The translations under genes and the position numbers were made by a program. The notes beneath the pieces are model-generated. The model saw only the letters and a list, made by a program, of their open reading frames with translations. It searched no databases and was not told where the DNA came from. From Leifsonia aquatica H1aii (lineage in GTDB: Bacteria > Actinomycetota > Actinomycetes > Actinomycetales > Microbacteriaceae), in contig NZ_AYMR01000009.1 in NCBI RefSeq assembly GCF_000633535.1, positions 310,001 to 374,000 on the forward strand: a DNA stretch of 64,000 bases, given 5' to 3'. Numbering within the stretch: the first letter of the stretch is position 1; every line of letters starts with the position of its first letter. Shown one piece after another: positions 16,401 through 23,604 of the stretch.

Positions 16401-19072
16401 GAGACCCAGGAGTCAGCCGAGCGGCTGTTGTCTTGGATGTTCGTCGAGATGGTGTTGATCGCGTCACCGGTCTGCTTGTAGGTCGCGGTGTCCTTCTGCA
16501 TGGCCGCGGAGAGGTCCGCACCCTGGTCGCCGAAGAAGTTCTTGGCTCGCGTGGAGGCGGACGCCTGCGCGTCGTTGTACTCCATGAGGGCGGCGACGAT
16601 CGATCCGATAGCGACGGCGGCGATCCCAAGGCCAGTGGAGGCGAGTGCGATCTTCCACAGGCGGGCACCGCGGGCGGCCGTGGCCTCGGCGGCGGCGACC
16701 GCCTCGACGCCGCCAGCGTAGGTCGCTGCTGCCGCGCGGGCCTCGATGAGCATGGTCTTGGTGGCGAGCAGCGAACCGGTGAAGCGTGCGCCGGCCGCGG
16801 TCGCGAGAGCAATGGCCCCGGTGACCGCCACGACGCCGAGCGTGATGGCAATGAACGCCTGGCCGGTATCGGTGCTGGCGACGTCGGTGAGGGTCTGGAC
16901 GAAGTCGGTTAGCCCGCTAACGATGTCTCGGATGGGGCCGCTGGCGGCGTCCCCCATCGAGGCGAAGAGCGCGGCGGTCGAGTTGCCGAGGACCTGGAGC
17001 TTGGCGGCGAGGGTCTCGCTGGTGATGCCGTACTGGGCGCTCAGCTCGGACGCCTGGCTCATGCCGGTCGAGGCGTTGGCGAAGGAGTCGCCGAGCAGCT
17101 CGGTGTTCTGGGAGAGCTTGAGCAGCGAGGGGATGTCGCGGACGCTCTGCAGGCCAAGTGCCTGCAGGGTGGCGATGGCGTTGTCGCCCTGGGCGTGGAC
17201 CCCCTCGAAGAGGTCGACGAGGGTGGACGCGGCGTCGGCCTTGAAGGCGGCGCGGAACTGGTCGCCGGTCTCGCCCGCCAGGGCTCCGAACTTGGCGAGC
17301 GCGTCGCTGTCGCCGTTGATGGCCTGCTGGATGAGCGTGAACAGGCGCGTCACCGAGGCTCGGGCGGCCTCCGGGGCGATGCCGATGGAGGCGAGCGCCC
17401 CAGAGAGGCCGACCACCTGGTCGGAGGTGAGCCCGACGGTGGAGGCGATGCCGGCGATGTTCTGGGAGATGGCGATGATCTGCGACTCGGTGGCGACCGA
17501 GTTGACGCCGACCTTGAGGATCGACGAAGCGAGTCCCTCGTAGTTGCCCTGGACGTCGGGGAGCAGCTCGTTGAGACGGCCGAGCGCCGTGCCGGACGCC
17601 TCGATGCCGACGTTGGTGGTGGCCGAGAACTCGGCGGTGACGCGGGTGAAGTCCGTGAGGTCGGTCGCTGCGATGTTGAGCTGACCACCGAGGGCACCGA
17701 TGTCGGAGAGGTCCTGGAAAGAGACGGGGATCGACGTGGAGAGGTCTACGAAGCTCTGCTTGAGGTTGGCTGCCGCCTGACCGGTGACGTCGGCGGTGCG
17801 CTCGACCTGCGCGAAGCTGCTCTCGAACGACATGGATGCACCCGCGGCAGCGCCGAAGGCGGCGACGAATCCTGCGCCCATGGTCGCTGCTGCGAGCGAG
17901 ACGTCGAAGAGCGCGTACCGGACGCGGGGGAGGTGGCTCTCGGTGATCCCGAGGAAGGTCTTGTCGTTGCTGGCGCTGGCTGCGCTGGCAGCAGCCTGCT
18001 TCTGGGCGGACGCGAGCTGTTGTGAGGCGGCGCGGTCCTTCTCCTTGGCGTCCGCGACCTTGCTGAGCGCTGCAGCCTGGGCCGAAAGGTCGGCGGGCGC
18101 CGTGGACACGACCGCCTGCAGGTTGCGCTCGGCGGCGGCGAGAGCTGTGGCAGCGCTGCGCGCACGGTCCTGGGCGGCGGCGACCGCGCCGACCTTCGCG
18201 ACCTGCGCGTCGTAGGCGTTCGCGTCATCGACCTTGGTGATGCGCCCCTTGGCGCCGGTGATGGCGGACGCGATGCGAGCCTGGTTCGCTGCAGCGCGAG
18301 CGGCCTCCGCATCCGCCTGCGCCTGCGCCTGGGCGAGCGCCTTGACTGCCGCCTTCTGCTCGTCGTACGCGGCGGCGAGGTTCTGGCGGGCGCGCGCCTG
18401 AGCCGGGAGGGAGGCGTCCTGGTTGACGAGCCTGGTGTTCGCGCCCTTCGCGACCGTGAGCGCCTTGGTGGCGGCGGCGAGGCGCATCTCGGCGGCGGCG
18501 ACGCCTCCGATCTTGGCGACCTGGGCCTCGTAGTCGGCGCTCTTGAGCGAGGCGTTGATGCGAGCCTGGGCGGCCTCGATCTGTGCGGCGGCGCCCTTGA
18601 TTTCGGCGGCGTAGCTCGCCTCTCGCGCGGCGATCGTGCGGAGCTGGTCGTACTGGCCCGAGCCGCTGGCCTGCGCGCCGTTAAGCGGGTCGGCGGTGGC
18701 CTTCTCGCCCTCGGTGCCGGTCAGTTCGTTCTTGCGGAACGCGGCGTAGGCGCGCTGGGCCTCGTTGATGGCAGTGACGCGCTCCTGCCAAGCGGTCGAC
18801 CCCCGCGAAACGACGTTGCTCTCGTCGCCGAGCGCGGTGGCGGCGTCCGAGATGGCAGAGCGAAGCTGCTCGTGCGCGCCCTGGACGTCGAGAAGCGCGC
18901 GGGCGTGCTTCTCGGTGGAGCCCTGGAGGACGTGGAACTTCTCCTCGAGCGCGGCGAGTCCGGTGACCGTGCCGTCGATCTTCTTCTCAGCGCCGTCGAG
19001 TGCCTTGAGGGCGTCGGACAGGCCGCTGATGATGAAGTCGAGCCGCGCTTCAAGGCTGAAATCCTCGGCCAC
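13460..19072 (-). CDS. Tail tape measure protein (TP901 type)
   Basis: The 1870-aa protein sets tail length. Residues about 1-390 are Ala/Lys/Gln-rich coiled coil. At about 400-700 is a TP901-type core (SMSFESSFAQVERTADVTG, FSATTNVGIEASGTALGRL). Hydrophobic segments follow near 750-785 and 815-845 (LGIAAVAIGSIVAALM). A second coiled coil lies near 1300-1400, then a run of 14 Gly (14528-14569) and five tandem 27-residue repeats (13976-14380). The C-terminus contains YDIAGYVHRDEYVFPKEAVRYYG, common at the ends of tape measures. The start is GTG 19072, preceded by GAGAGAGGA. The gene lies just after the chaperone genes, as expected. Confidence 0.95.
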   Translation of the reverse strand: MAEDFSLEARLDFIISGLSDALKALDGAEKKIDGTVTGLAALEEKFHVLQGSTEKHARALLDVQGAHEQLRSAISDAATALGDESNVVSRGSTAWQERVTAINEAQRAYAAFRKNELTGTEGEKATADPLNGAQASGSGQYDQLRTIAAREASYAAEIKGAAAQIEAAQARINASLKSADYEAQVAKIGGVAAAEMRLAAATKALTVAKGANTRLVNQDASLPAQARARQNLAAAYDEQKAAVKALAQAQAQADAEAARAAANQARIASAITGAKGRITKVDDANAYDAQVAKVGAVAAAQDRARSAATALAAAERNLQAVVSTAPADLSAQAAALSKVADAKEKDRAASQQLASAQKQAAASAASASNDKTFLGITESHLPRVRYALFDVSLAAATMGAGFVAAFGAAAGASMSFESSFAQVERTADVTGQAAANLKQSFVDLSTSIPVSFQDLSDIGALGGQLNIAATDLTDFTRVTAEFSATTNVGIEASGTALGRLNELLPDVQGNYEGLASSILKVGVNSVATESQIIAISQNIAGIASTVGLTSDQVVGLSGALASIGIAPEAARASVTRLFTLIQQAINGDSDALAKFGALAGETGDQFRAAFKADAASTLVDLFEGVHAQGDNAIATLQALGLQSVRDIPSLLKLSQNTELLGDSFANASTGMSQASELSAQYGITSETLAAKLQVLGNSTAALFASMGDAASGPIRDIVSGLTDFVQTLTDVASTDTGQAFIAITLGVVAVTGAIALATAAGARFTGSLLATKTMLIEARAAAATYAGGVEAVAAAEATAARGARLWKIALASTGLGIAAVAIGSIVAALMEYNDAQASASTRAKNFFGDQGADLSAAMQKDTATYKQTGDAINTISTNIQDNSRSADSWVSSLETATGAQVKLSNDTTTATDSIKKQTVAYGENAKQALATALANSKSFQSLFKDSAGLQKLQGFGFNQNDLAKAILGDPVNGGREYGKQLAENVATGIGISTNQLEHAMDLISGNKAKGIDSSKMLQSQLAAQGFTQTTAEQARVLNEIAPIYDKVNAAIDASSTAVSKSAQQAAAASSANSALGTSAAGAADGVAALGDAADGAGDSTITFADSLTQGLNQALAGGLNAERLAGDLNTLGGAFQTNGATAALSGSAMSAVLNDIAASSSSGPQAAGAMSVLFSALVAGGYASVAQLTPLLGVLSSLTGAAVTTNKTGNAVTTMLAKLKNGAASAAKSVGGGGGGLGGAAGGAAKQVRTLVDYGNDLSGVFKRIADIKFGPQTALDNISSAWNDIAQKADDAQGKIEDAAKAIDDANQKAKDANATLMELAADKSNLEYWLRVAQMYGDAERVKKIQAELAKNAADTADAQGDLNEANKDAADAQKDLNDAQDSASKTLVGNSSAAIENRKALTDLVSKYQDYITALASSGMPADQLRAKTAQLKAEFIQQATQAGYSSDAIMGYASSFDDMGLAISRIPRNITISVDGLDAANIALAEFQAKLDAANSSGGGGGGGGGGGGGGLDWDSLLDGLLGDDAGSDSTTKTIHFQGDTKPVGDALESLFQLIDNSTPTVNIYGEDMPAYTALQNVLDDINKGAAYVEINGHQVKAQTALDQIVNSINKSVGYVEVNGNNVPAGNALRTILEDVNTSNATVTIGGQNIPAQQVLSATLAAIAQGKQNVTIGGQDYPARSTLTSVLQTINASSAAVNVNATYSYGQVTSIGAMMAAGMRSGIVGYFNGHPITAKVSGPGGITYSSGGMNFYDVGGYTGSGAKYDIAGYVHRDEYVFPKEAVRYYGVENLAYMHQRALRGYASGGPVGRSMPNLGAQATVSQWSAADRMFLRGLFQEFADSLTINDGVLATAASGANARLVKAGVR
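13976..14380 (-). repeat. Five in-frame tandem 27-residue (81-bp) repeats in the tape measure gene
   Basis: Five contiguous units follow the pattern xVxIxGxxxPAxxALxxxLxxIxxxxA. They begin in order with TVNIYGEDMP, YVEINGHQVK, YVEVNGNNVP, TVTIGGQNIP and NVTIGGQDYP. Each is exactly 27 residues with no spacer. A diverged relative (ISVDGLDAANIALAEF) lies upstream of the poly-Gly run. Confidence 0.85.
16909..16920. repeat. Dispersed palindrome copy 5, inside the tape measure gene
   Basis: TTAGCCCGCTAA is one of the best matches to the family, apart from the two central bases. It lies within coding sequence. Confidence 0.5.
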
Positions 19073-19123
19073 CGGCCACCGTCCTCTCTCGTTTGGGGTT
19101 TACAGGAAGCGTACAGGTTACAT

Positions 19124-19582
19124 TCAGGAAACCCTCAGAGACTCGAGAACCTCGCGTCGGCGCACGTCCTCGGAGACGTAGTAGCTGTCCCGATAGCTGG
19201 CAAAGTCGCTGCCATCAGTGGTGTAGGGCACGGGCCGCAGTGCAACGCCATGGGGCTTCTTCCAGTTCTCGCCGGCGCGCTTCTGCTCGCGCTCTTCGAA
19301 GATGTCGACAGCCTTCTGCGCCTCGCACTCGTCCTCTTCGACGCGGAAGCGAATGCGGGGGTCGTCGGAGTGGCAGATGTAGACGGGCAGGCCGCAGCGG
19401 CAGCGCTCAGCCTCGAGGGACTGCACCGCCTCCACCAGGAGGTAGTCCCACTCGGACCATGCGGCCTTGTGCGGGTGCTTCTTGCGGAAGAGGAACGCCG
19501 TGGGCGCCACGTTCACCGACGCAGCAGCCTTGATGACTGAGACGTACCTGGCCCCGGCGCCGGAGGCCAGGTAGCCGGCTAG
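19124..19582 (-). CDS. Tail assembly chaperone, T part, probably made by -1 frameshift
   Basis: This frame is open across the end of the preceding chaperone gene and contributes about 152 residues. It starts LAGYLASGAGARYVS, passes NVAPTAFLFRKKH and contains a Cys/His cluster (ERCRCGLPVYICH). It lies in the -1 frame relative to the upstream gene (stop at 19579). Its only candidate independent start, GTG 19516, lacks a ribosome site. This matches the G/GT arrangement of lambda-like tail chaperones, where a minor frameshifted fusion (here about 408 aa) guides tail tube assembly on the tape measure. The shift would occur on GAT TTC, just before the TAG. Confidence 0.72.
   Translation of the reverse strand, partial: LAGYLASGAGARYVSVIKAAASVNVAPTAFLFRKKHPHKAAWSEWDYLLVEAVQSLEAERCRCGLPVYICHSDDPRIRFRVEEDECEAQKAVDIFEEREQKRAGENWKKPHGVALRPVPYTTDGSDFASYRDSYYVSEDVRRREVLESLRVS
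19193..19204. repeat. Dispersed palindrome copy 6, inside the T-part chaperone gene
   Basis: ATAGCTGGCAAA is identical to the copy at 2505-2516 although the two sites lie in unrelated contexts, one at a stop codon and one in coding sequence. Confidence 0.45.
19571..19582. repeat. Dispersed palindrome copy 7 at the chaperone frameshift stop
   Basis: TAGCCGGCTA (19572-19581) is a perfect 10-bp palindrome that begins, on the minus strand, with the TAG stop of the G-type chaperone. It therefore sits just downstream of the proposed frameshift site. Confidence 0.5.
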
Positions 19583-20349
19583 AAATCCGCCTGTGCGATC
19601 GCCGACTCGGAGACGGCGTTGCGGAACTGCAGGTCGTTCACCGTGGTGAACAGCTTGCTCATCTGGCTGATGGGGAGGAAGTCACGCAGCGCTTCCAGCT
19701 CCTCGACCGAGAGCTTGACGCCCTCCTCGCCGGTGGAGTTGTCGCGGTAGCGCACCACCTGGTCATAGGCCAGCTCGAGCAGGTTGCGCTCCTGGAACGC
19801 CTCCTCCTGATCCGCGGGGATGCCCTTCTCGGTGATGCCGAGCGCCTTGCGCGCGCGCCGGGATGCGCCGCGAGCGATGGCGAAGGGGAGCGCTCGCAAC
19901 TCGATCGAGAGGCTGTTGGACCGAACCTCGTCGCGAATCGCGGCGGCGGCTGCATCCAGCTCCGCGAGCTTCGCCTCCTGCGGCTTGATGAACTCGAGCA
20001 GCTCCTTGCGCTGACTGATCTGCTCCTCAACTTCCGCGATGTCGACCTCGAGGGCGGCGGCGTCGTCGCCCTCCGCCTTCTTGAGGTCGCGCTTGAGCTT
20101 GGCGCGGAGCTTTGTCAGCTCGTCGATTCCGGCAGCGTTGAGCTTGGCGCTCTCGATGGCGTTACGAAGGCGTGCGAGCGCCTGCTCAGCTACGGCCAGG
20201 CGCTCGCTGTTCACCTCGTCGTACCCGAGGTCGAGCTTCGCCGTTCTCATGTCGCGGTTCTTGATCCGGTCGATGAGCGAGAAGCCGGACTTGGCCTCCT
20301 CGACGATTTCGGTCACGTCGGCGATGTCGGTTTCCAGGGCGTCGGTCAC
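19579..20349 (-). CDS. Tail assembly chaperone, G part
   Basis: The 256-aa protein is acidic and highly helical, with a long heptad-like region at about residues 55-135 (LRAKLKRDLKKAEGDDAAAL and following). It lies between tail-tube genes and the tape measure, the fixed position of G-type tail chaperones. The start is GTG 20349, preceded by a strong GGAGGAG. Its last codons GCG GAT TTC TAG allow a -1 slip into the T frame. The longer open frame upstream belongs to a shadow. The length is within the range for actinobacteriophage chaperones. Confidence 0.8.
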   Translation of the reverse strand: MTDALETDIADVTEIVEEAKSGFSLIDRIKNRDMRTAKLDLGYDEVNSERLAVAEQALARLRNAIESAKLNAAGIDELTKLRAKLKRDLKKAEGDDAAALEVDIAEVEEQISQRKELLEFIKPQEAKLAELDAAAAAIRDEVRSNSLSIELRALPFAIARGASRRARKALGITEKGIPADQEEAFQERNLLELAYDQVVRYRDNSTGEEGVKLSVEELEALRDFLPISQMSKLFTTVNDLQFRNAVSESAIAQADF

Positions 20350-20410
20350 GCTGCTCCTCCAGGCTGATATTCGGCTGCCTCCCAGCCAAGACTCAGGTTA
20401 GCGCGATTCG

Positions 20411-20424
20411 TTTAGCGAGCAAAA
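20411..20424. repeat. Dispersed palindrome copy 8, intergenic
   Basis: TTTAGCGAGCAAAA lies between the major tail gene terminator and the chaperone gene. A half copy (TTAGCGCG) begins 13 bases earlier at 20398. Confidence 0.55.
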
Positions 20425-20454
20425 GAAAAGCCCCGCCGCGAGTGCGACGGGGCT
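20425..20454 (-). terminator. Rho-independent terminator after the tail-tube gene
   Basis: Read on the minus strand, AGCCCCG (with inner CGC) pairs across a short loop with CGGGGCT (with inner GCG), followed by a T-rich stretch (TTTTCTTTT). It lies just behind the tail-tube gene ending at 20467. It would lower transcription of the chaperones relative to the abundant tube protein, an arrangement common after major structural genes. Confidence 0.8.
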
Positions 20455-20466
20455 CTTCTTGGTCTG

Positions 20467-21228
20467 TTAGGCCGTGACGGTGATCGCCGTCTCGTCCGAC
20501 GGGAGGGCGCCGGGGAAGGAGGCGGTGATCTTCGCCTCGCCGATCTTGAGGCGCTCGACGATGCCGTGCTCGGTGACGGTGGCGATCGACGGGTCGCTCG
20601 TGCTCCACTTCGCGCCGATGGTGACGATCTTGCCCTGGTAGACCGCCTTGAGCCGCGTGACCGACCCGACCTTCCCGCTCGCGTCGCCCGCGGCGACCGT
20701 GACGGCGACCTTGACCGGCGCGGCGGGCGCGATGATGCCACGCACGCCCATGTCGGACTGCGGGAGCAGCGCGTCCGCCCACGAGTACGAGGTGTCGCCG
20801 CGGACGTCCTTCGGAGCGTCGGACAGCACGTGCCAGGCGTTGTACTCGTCGCCGGCAACGAGCGGCTTGGAGGCCGCCTCCACCGGGCGCGCGAGGAGGA
20901 TGACGTCCGAGCCATACGGCTTGAGCATCGTCTCGGCGATGAAGTAGCTCGAGGCGGTGTCGTCGGGCTGGGCCTTGAAGCCGGAGAAGTTGCCTCCGAA
21001 GTCGCCGTTGCCGGCGCTCTTGGCGCCCGCGGCGTCCGCGAAGGAGCGGTCGTCGCTGGACTGGCTCGACTTGGTGTTGAAGTCGGTGCCGTCGAACTTC
21101 ACCGCGTCGGTGATGTTCTTGAGCGTCGCCGCCTCGGTCTCGGTGATGGCCGTGACGTCGGCGACCGCGGAGGCCGGACCCACGAACCAGGCGTAGTGCT
21201 TGTTGGTGAGGATGCGCTTGTTGGTCAC
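20467..21228 (-). CDS. Major tail (tube) protein candidate with C-terminal Big2 Ig-like domain
   Basis: The 253-aa protein has an N-terminal tube-like part (residues 1-165) and a C-terminal bacterial Ig-like (Big2) domain at about 168-253. The signature is VTRLKAVYQGKIVTIGAKWS, then SDPSIATVTEHGIVERLKIG and a final Gly/Thr-rich strand. Ig-like domains often decorate tail tubes of siphoviruses and can touch cell-surface sugars. The start is GTG 21228, with GGA about 10 bases upstream. A strong terminator follows, as expected for a major structural gene. It is one of two adjacent tube candidates. Confidence 0.78.
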   Translation of the reverse strand: MTNKRILTNKHYAWFVGPASAVADVTAITETEAATLKNITDAVKFDGTDFNTKSSQSSDDRSFADAAGAKSAGNGDFGGNFSGFKAQPDDTASSYFIAETMLKPYGSDVILLARPVEAASKPLVAGDEYNAWHVLSDAPKDVRGDTSYSWADALLPQSDMGVRGIIAPAAPVKVAVTVAAGDASGKVGSVTRLKAVYQGKIVTIGAKWSTSDPSIATVTEHGIVERLKIGEAKITASFPGALPSDETAITVTA

Positions 21229-21240
21229 TGTTGCTCGTCC

Positions 21241-21825
21241 TTACACGAGAGTCGCGTCGACCACGGACACGGACTTCGTGACCCAGGTGACGTCGATGGT
21301 CTGGTTGGCGCCGTCGCCGTAGGCGTCGACGGGGTGGTCGTTCTCCACGTAGAACGCGCTGTACTTCTGGCCGGCGACGCCGAGTGCGTCGTGAGCGAGA
21401 CCGATGCGGCGGACGGCGATGAACTTGGCGCCGCGCGCGCGAACCTGGTCGTTCGCCACGTTGTAGGTCGAGTCCACCGCGGCGCTGTTCGCATCCCGGA
21501 AGATCGTCGCCTTCGCGTCGTAGTTCTCGGAGGTCGGGACCACCGAGTTCCCCGACGCATTCACGGGCTTGTCGCTGTCGGTCTCGGAGTCGCTCGCCTC
21601 GAGCTTCGAGTCGTCCTTGACGGCCTCGGTGATGTTGGCGCCGGCGCCCGAGTAGCCGGCGGCGGCGCGCGTCGTGAGGGCCGCGTACTCGTTGTAGAGG
21701 TCGGCGCTGATGGCGCTGATCGGGTCCTTGCCGGCGACCCCGATTCCGTACGGCTCGCCGAGAACCTCGGTCGCGGGGATGAGTACCCACGCCTCGGTGT
21801 CGGCGGAGAGAACCTTGTCGGCCAT
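21241..21825 (-). CDS. Tail tube-like protein (first of two)
   Basis: The 194-aa protein begins ADKVLSADTEAWVLIPATEV and contains beta-rich segments ending VDVTWVTKSVSVVDATLV, in the style of siphovirus tube proteins. It lies directly before the Big2-carrying tube candidate. Start ATG 21825 overlaps the previous TAA by one base. Some actinobacteriophages of this type carry two tandem tail-tube genes. Which of the two is the main subunit cannot be told from the sequence alone. Confidence 0.65.
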   Translation of the reverse strand: MADKVLSADTEAWVLIPATEVLGEPYGIGVAGKDPISAISADLYNEYAALTTRAAAGYSGAGANITEAVKDDSKLEASDSETDSDKPVNASGNSVVPTSENYDAKATIFRDANSAAVDSTYNVANDQVRARGAKFIAVRRIGLAHDALGVAGQKYSAFYVENDHPVDAYGDGANQTIDVTWVTKSVSVVDATLV

Positions 21826-22034
21826 TAGGCGGCCACCTTCTTCCTGTTCGAGGCGGCGTGCTTGCCGCCGTTCGGTTCCGTCTCGGTGGCGTTGGGCTCG
21901 GGGGTCTCCTCCGCGATCGGCTCGGCGGCCGGTGCGTCGATCGGCTCCAGCTCCGGGAACAGCGCTGCCACGGCGTCGCTGAACTCGCCCACCTTGCCGG
22001 TGATGCTGTGCTTGTAGGTCTTGGTCTGACTCAC
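21825..22034 (-). CDS. Small structural-region phage protein, unknown function
   Basis: The 69-aa product starts at GTG 22034. The N-terminal 30 residues (KHSITGKVGEFSDAVAALFP) may fold. The remainder is a low-complexity Ala/Pro/Glu stretch ending in a basic tail (SNRKKVAA). This resembles small accessory proteins encoded beside tail-tube genes. The upstream gap contains two copies of the recurrent GTTTC/GGGA element in opposite order. Confidence 0.6.
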   Translation of the reverse strand: MSQTKTYKHSITGKVGEFSDAVAALFPELEPIDAPAAEPIAEETPEPNATETEPNGGKHAASNRKKVAA

Positions 22035-22082
22035 ACAGCTCAGTGTAAGGAAACTCCCAGCTTACTTCCAGAAACGGGGATT

Positions 22083-22523
22083 CTACAGGTTGATGGTGGT
22101 CTTCATTGCGGCGATCTTCGAGAAGAGCGCGGGCCGGGTCTTCGTCTGCTGGGAAGAGCCGTTGTAGGCGTACGGGATGCTGACCGGAGTGTCGTTGCCG
22201 GGCACGGGGGTCCAGTCAACCATCAGCTCGACGACCGCCTTCCAGAGCGCATTGAGGGAGTTGCGGTCACCGGCGTAGCAGCCGACGACGAAGGTCAGGG
22301 TGTACGCGATGTCGGCCTCGCCGTCTGACATCGCTCGACCGGCGGAGGGGTTGGCGAACGGTACGCCCATGGACAGGACGATGTAGGGCATGGCCTTGCC
22401 CTGGCCGTCCGGGTACACCGGCACCATCGTGTCGTCGGGTTCCATGTCCATGATCCGGCCGCCGGCGAGGGTGCCGAGTCGCTCTCGGATCGCCGTCTCT
22501 TCTGCGCCTCCGTCGAAGCTCAT
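22083..22523 (-). CDS. Tail terminator-like protein
   Basis: The 146-aa product starts at ATG 22523, sharing ATGA with the upstream stop. An ATG six codons earlier (22541) is possible but overlaps more. The sequence has an N-terminal helix (GGAEETAIRERLGTLA) and a beta core (MPYIVLSMGVPFANPS, IAYTLTFVVGCYAGD) followed by a helix (LNALWKAVVELMVDW). This is the pattern of phage tail terminator/neck proteins that cap the tail tube. Position between the gp10-like gene and the tube genes supports the call. Confidence 0.7.
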   Translation of the reverse strand: MSFDGGAEETAIRERLGTLAGGRIMDMEPDDTMVPVYPDGQGKAMPYIVLSMGVPFANPSAGRAMSDGEADIAYTLTFVVGCYAGDRNSLNALWKAVVELMVDWTPVPGNDTPVSIPYAYNGSSQQTKTRPALFSKIAAMKTTINL

Positions 22524-22972
22524 CCCTTGCTTCCCACCCATGCCTTTAGCTGGCTCTTGAACTCGCTCTTGGCTACCTCGGAGGCGTCAAGGAGTGCGTG
22601 GACGCCGGCCACTGGAACGACCTGCGAGCCGTTCTCCTGGACCTCGTAGTAGATGGGCGTGCCATCGTCGCCGATCCAGCCGAAGCGACCCTGCATTCGG
22701 TTCTCATCGAGCTGGTACGAGTCGTGCTGGAAGTCGTCGCGGAAGTCACCAGTGACGATGCGACCGGGGTGGCCGCCGTTGTCGCGCGCGCGGCGGTCGC
22801 CGGTCGGCGTGGTGCTCATCTCGATCTTCTGGTGGGCGACGTCCTCGCCCTTCGTGAGGGACTCATCCATGGCGGCGGCGGCCACGGCGTTCGCCTCGTC
22901 GCGGAGGCCAAGGAGCTGCTGGCGGACCCCGGCGATGAATGCGGTGCCGACACCGGCAAGCGCGGTGCTCAC
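22520..22972 (-). CDS. HK97 gp10-like neck/tail component
   Basis: The 150-aa protein starts at GTG 22972 (GTGA overlap with the upstream gene). It has a helical N-terminus, a central part with GGHPGRIVTGDFRDDF and FGWIGDDGTPIYYEVQENG, and a C-terminal helix. The pattern of a strand-rich core with GW and a Tyr-rich closing strand resembles the HK97 gp10-like family at the head-tail junction. Palindrome copy 9 lies within its last codons. Confidence 0.68.
   Translation of the reverse strand: MSTALAGVGTAFIAGVRQQLLGLRDEANAVAAAAMDESLTKGEDVAHQKIEMSTTPTGDRRARDNGGHPGRIVTGDFRDDFQHDSYQLDENRMQGRFGWIGDDGTPIYYEVQENGSQVVPVAGVHALLDASEVAKSEFKSQLKAWVGSKG
22545..22556. repeat. Dispersed palindrome copy 9
   Basis: TTTAGCTGGCTC resembles copy 4 in having an intact left half and a changed right half (GCTC). 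It lies in the end of the gp10-like gene, about 20 bases before the tail terminator start. Confidence 0.4.
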
Positions 22973-23424
22973 GGCATGCTCCAGGGATCGAGCAGAGCGC
23001 CGTTGGTGCGACAGCGCACCTTGGTCAGCGCTGCGATCGACCCATTCTCGACGCCGAGGACCTGGAACCCGAAACGCGCGAGGGCGGGGTTGTCGCCACC
23101 GGGGAGCGCGCGGATGACCATGCCCTGCTGCAACACGGGGTCGCCGGGCTCAGGGATGAACTGGATGCGAAAGTCCACGATCCCCTGCAGCAGGCCCGCC
23201 TCGGTGAGGGCGGCAGCCTGGAGGGCCTTGAAGTAGGCGGGCCGGGGGCCGAGCACGAGCGTGGCTGCGCTCAGCCCCCCGGTGTCGGCATGAGGGTCGT
23301 AGTCGTCCGTCGGTGTCCTGGTGTTCGGGTCCAAGACGACGAGCTGGTCCTTGAGCATGCCTGCATCCAACAGCGCATCGCGAATCGCGCCGATGAAGTC
23401 GGTGGAGGCAGGGGCAAGGGCCAT
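22969..23424 (-). CDS. Head-tail connector (stopper) candidate
   Basis: The 151-aa product starts at ATG 23424, with GGAAGG upstream. It contains LVLGPRPAYFKALQAAALTEAG, FIPEPGDPVLQQGMVIRALPGG and a closing beta segment (FQVLGVENGSIAALTKVRC). Proteins of this build lie before gp10-like and tail terminator genes and close the head-tail channel. It is the first structural gene visible. The capsid and portal genes expected before it are replaced by small genes and the integrase, which is unusual. The assignment rests on order and general pattern. Confidence 0.6.
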   Translation of the reverse strand: MALAPASTDFIGAIRDALLDAGMLKDQLVVLDPNTRTPTDDYDPHADTGGLSAATLVLGPRPAYFKALQAAALTEAGLLQGIVDFRIQFIPEPGDPVLQQGMVIRALPGGDNPALARFGFQVLGVENGSIAALTKVRCRTNGALLDPWSMP

Positions 23425-23440
23425 GCCTTCCAGGGTAGCG

Positions 23441-23453
23441 TTTGCTGGCTAAA
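23441..23453. repeat. Dispersed palindrome copy 10, intergenic
   Basis: TTTGCTGGCTAAA lies upstream of the connector gene and supplies the TAG stop (CTA at 23449-23451) of the small Cys/His-rich gene. Confidence 0.6.
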
Positions 23454-23604
23454 TTCCAGCAGGAATGTGCTGGTGGCAATACCAGCCGTTCGGCCACTCG
23501 TACGGCGTCGTCCACTTCTGGCGCGGGCATCGCTCGCCAGTCGCAGTTGTTCCGCAGCACTGGTGCTTCCAGATCGTCGACTCGGAGGGCCAGTCGTAAG
23601 TCAC
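23449..23604 (-). CDS. 51-aa Cys/His-rich phage protein
   Basis: The frame runs from GTG 23604 (GTGA overlap with the upstream gene) to TAG 23449. The product is Trp-rich with metal-ligand-like residues: KHQCCGTTATGERC, then GWYCHQHIP. The CC, C and CxxH spacing suggests a small zinc-binding fold. No family is recognised. The tight coupling to the three neighbouring small genes supports that it is translated. Confidence 0.6.
   Translation of the reverse strand: MTYDWPSESTIWKHQCCGTTATGERCPRQKWTTPYEWPNGWYCHQHIPAGI

Noticed and set aside
19124-19516. Independent gene starting at GTG 19516 for the second chaperone
   Set aside because: No ribosome site precedes the GTG, and the frame is open upstream across the previous stop in the -1 phase, which favours frameshift expression.
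20393-21790. A 465-codon minus frame across both tail-tube genes
   Set aside because: Arg/His/Gly-rich out-of-frame reading of two well-supported structural genes.
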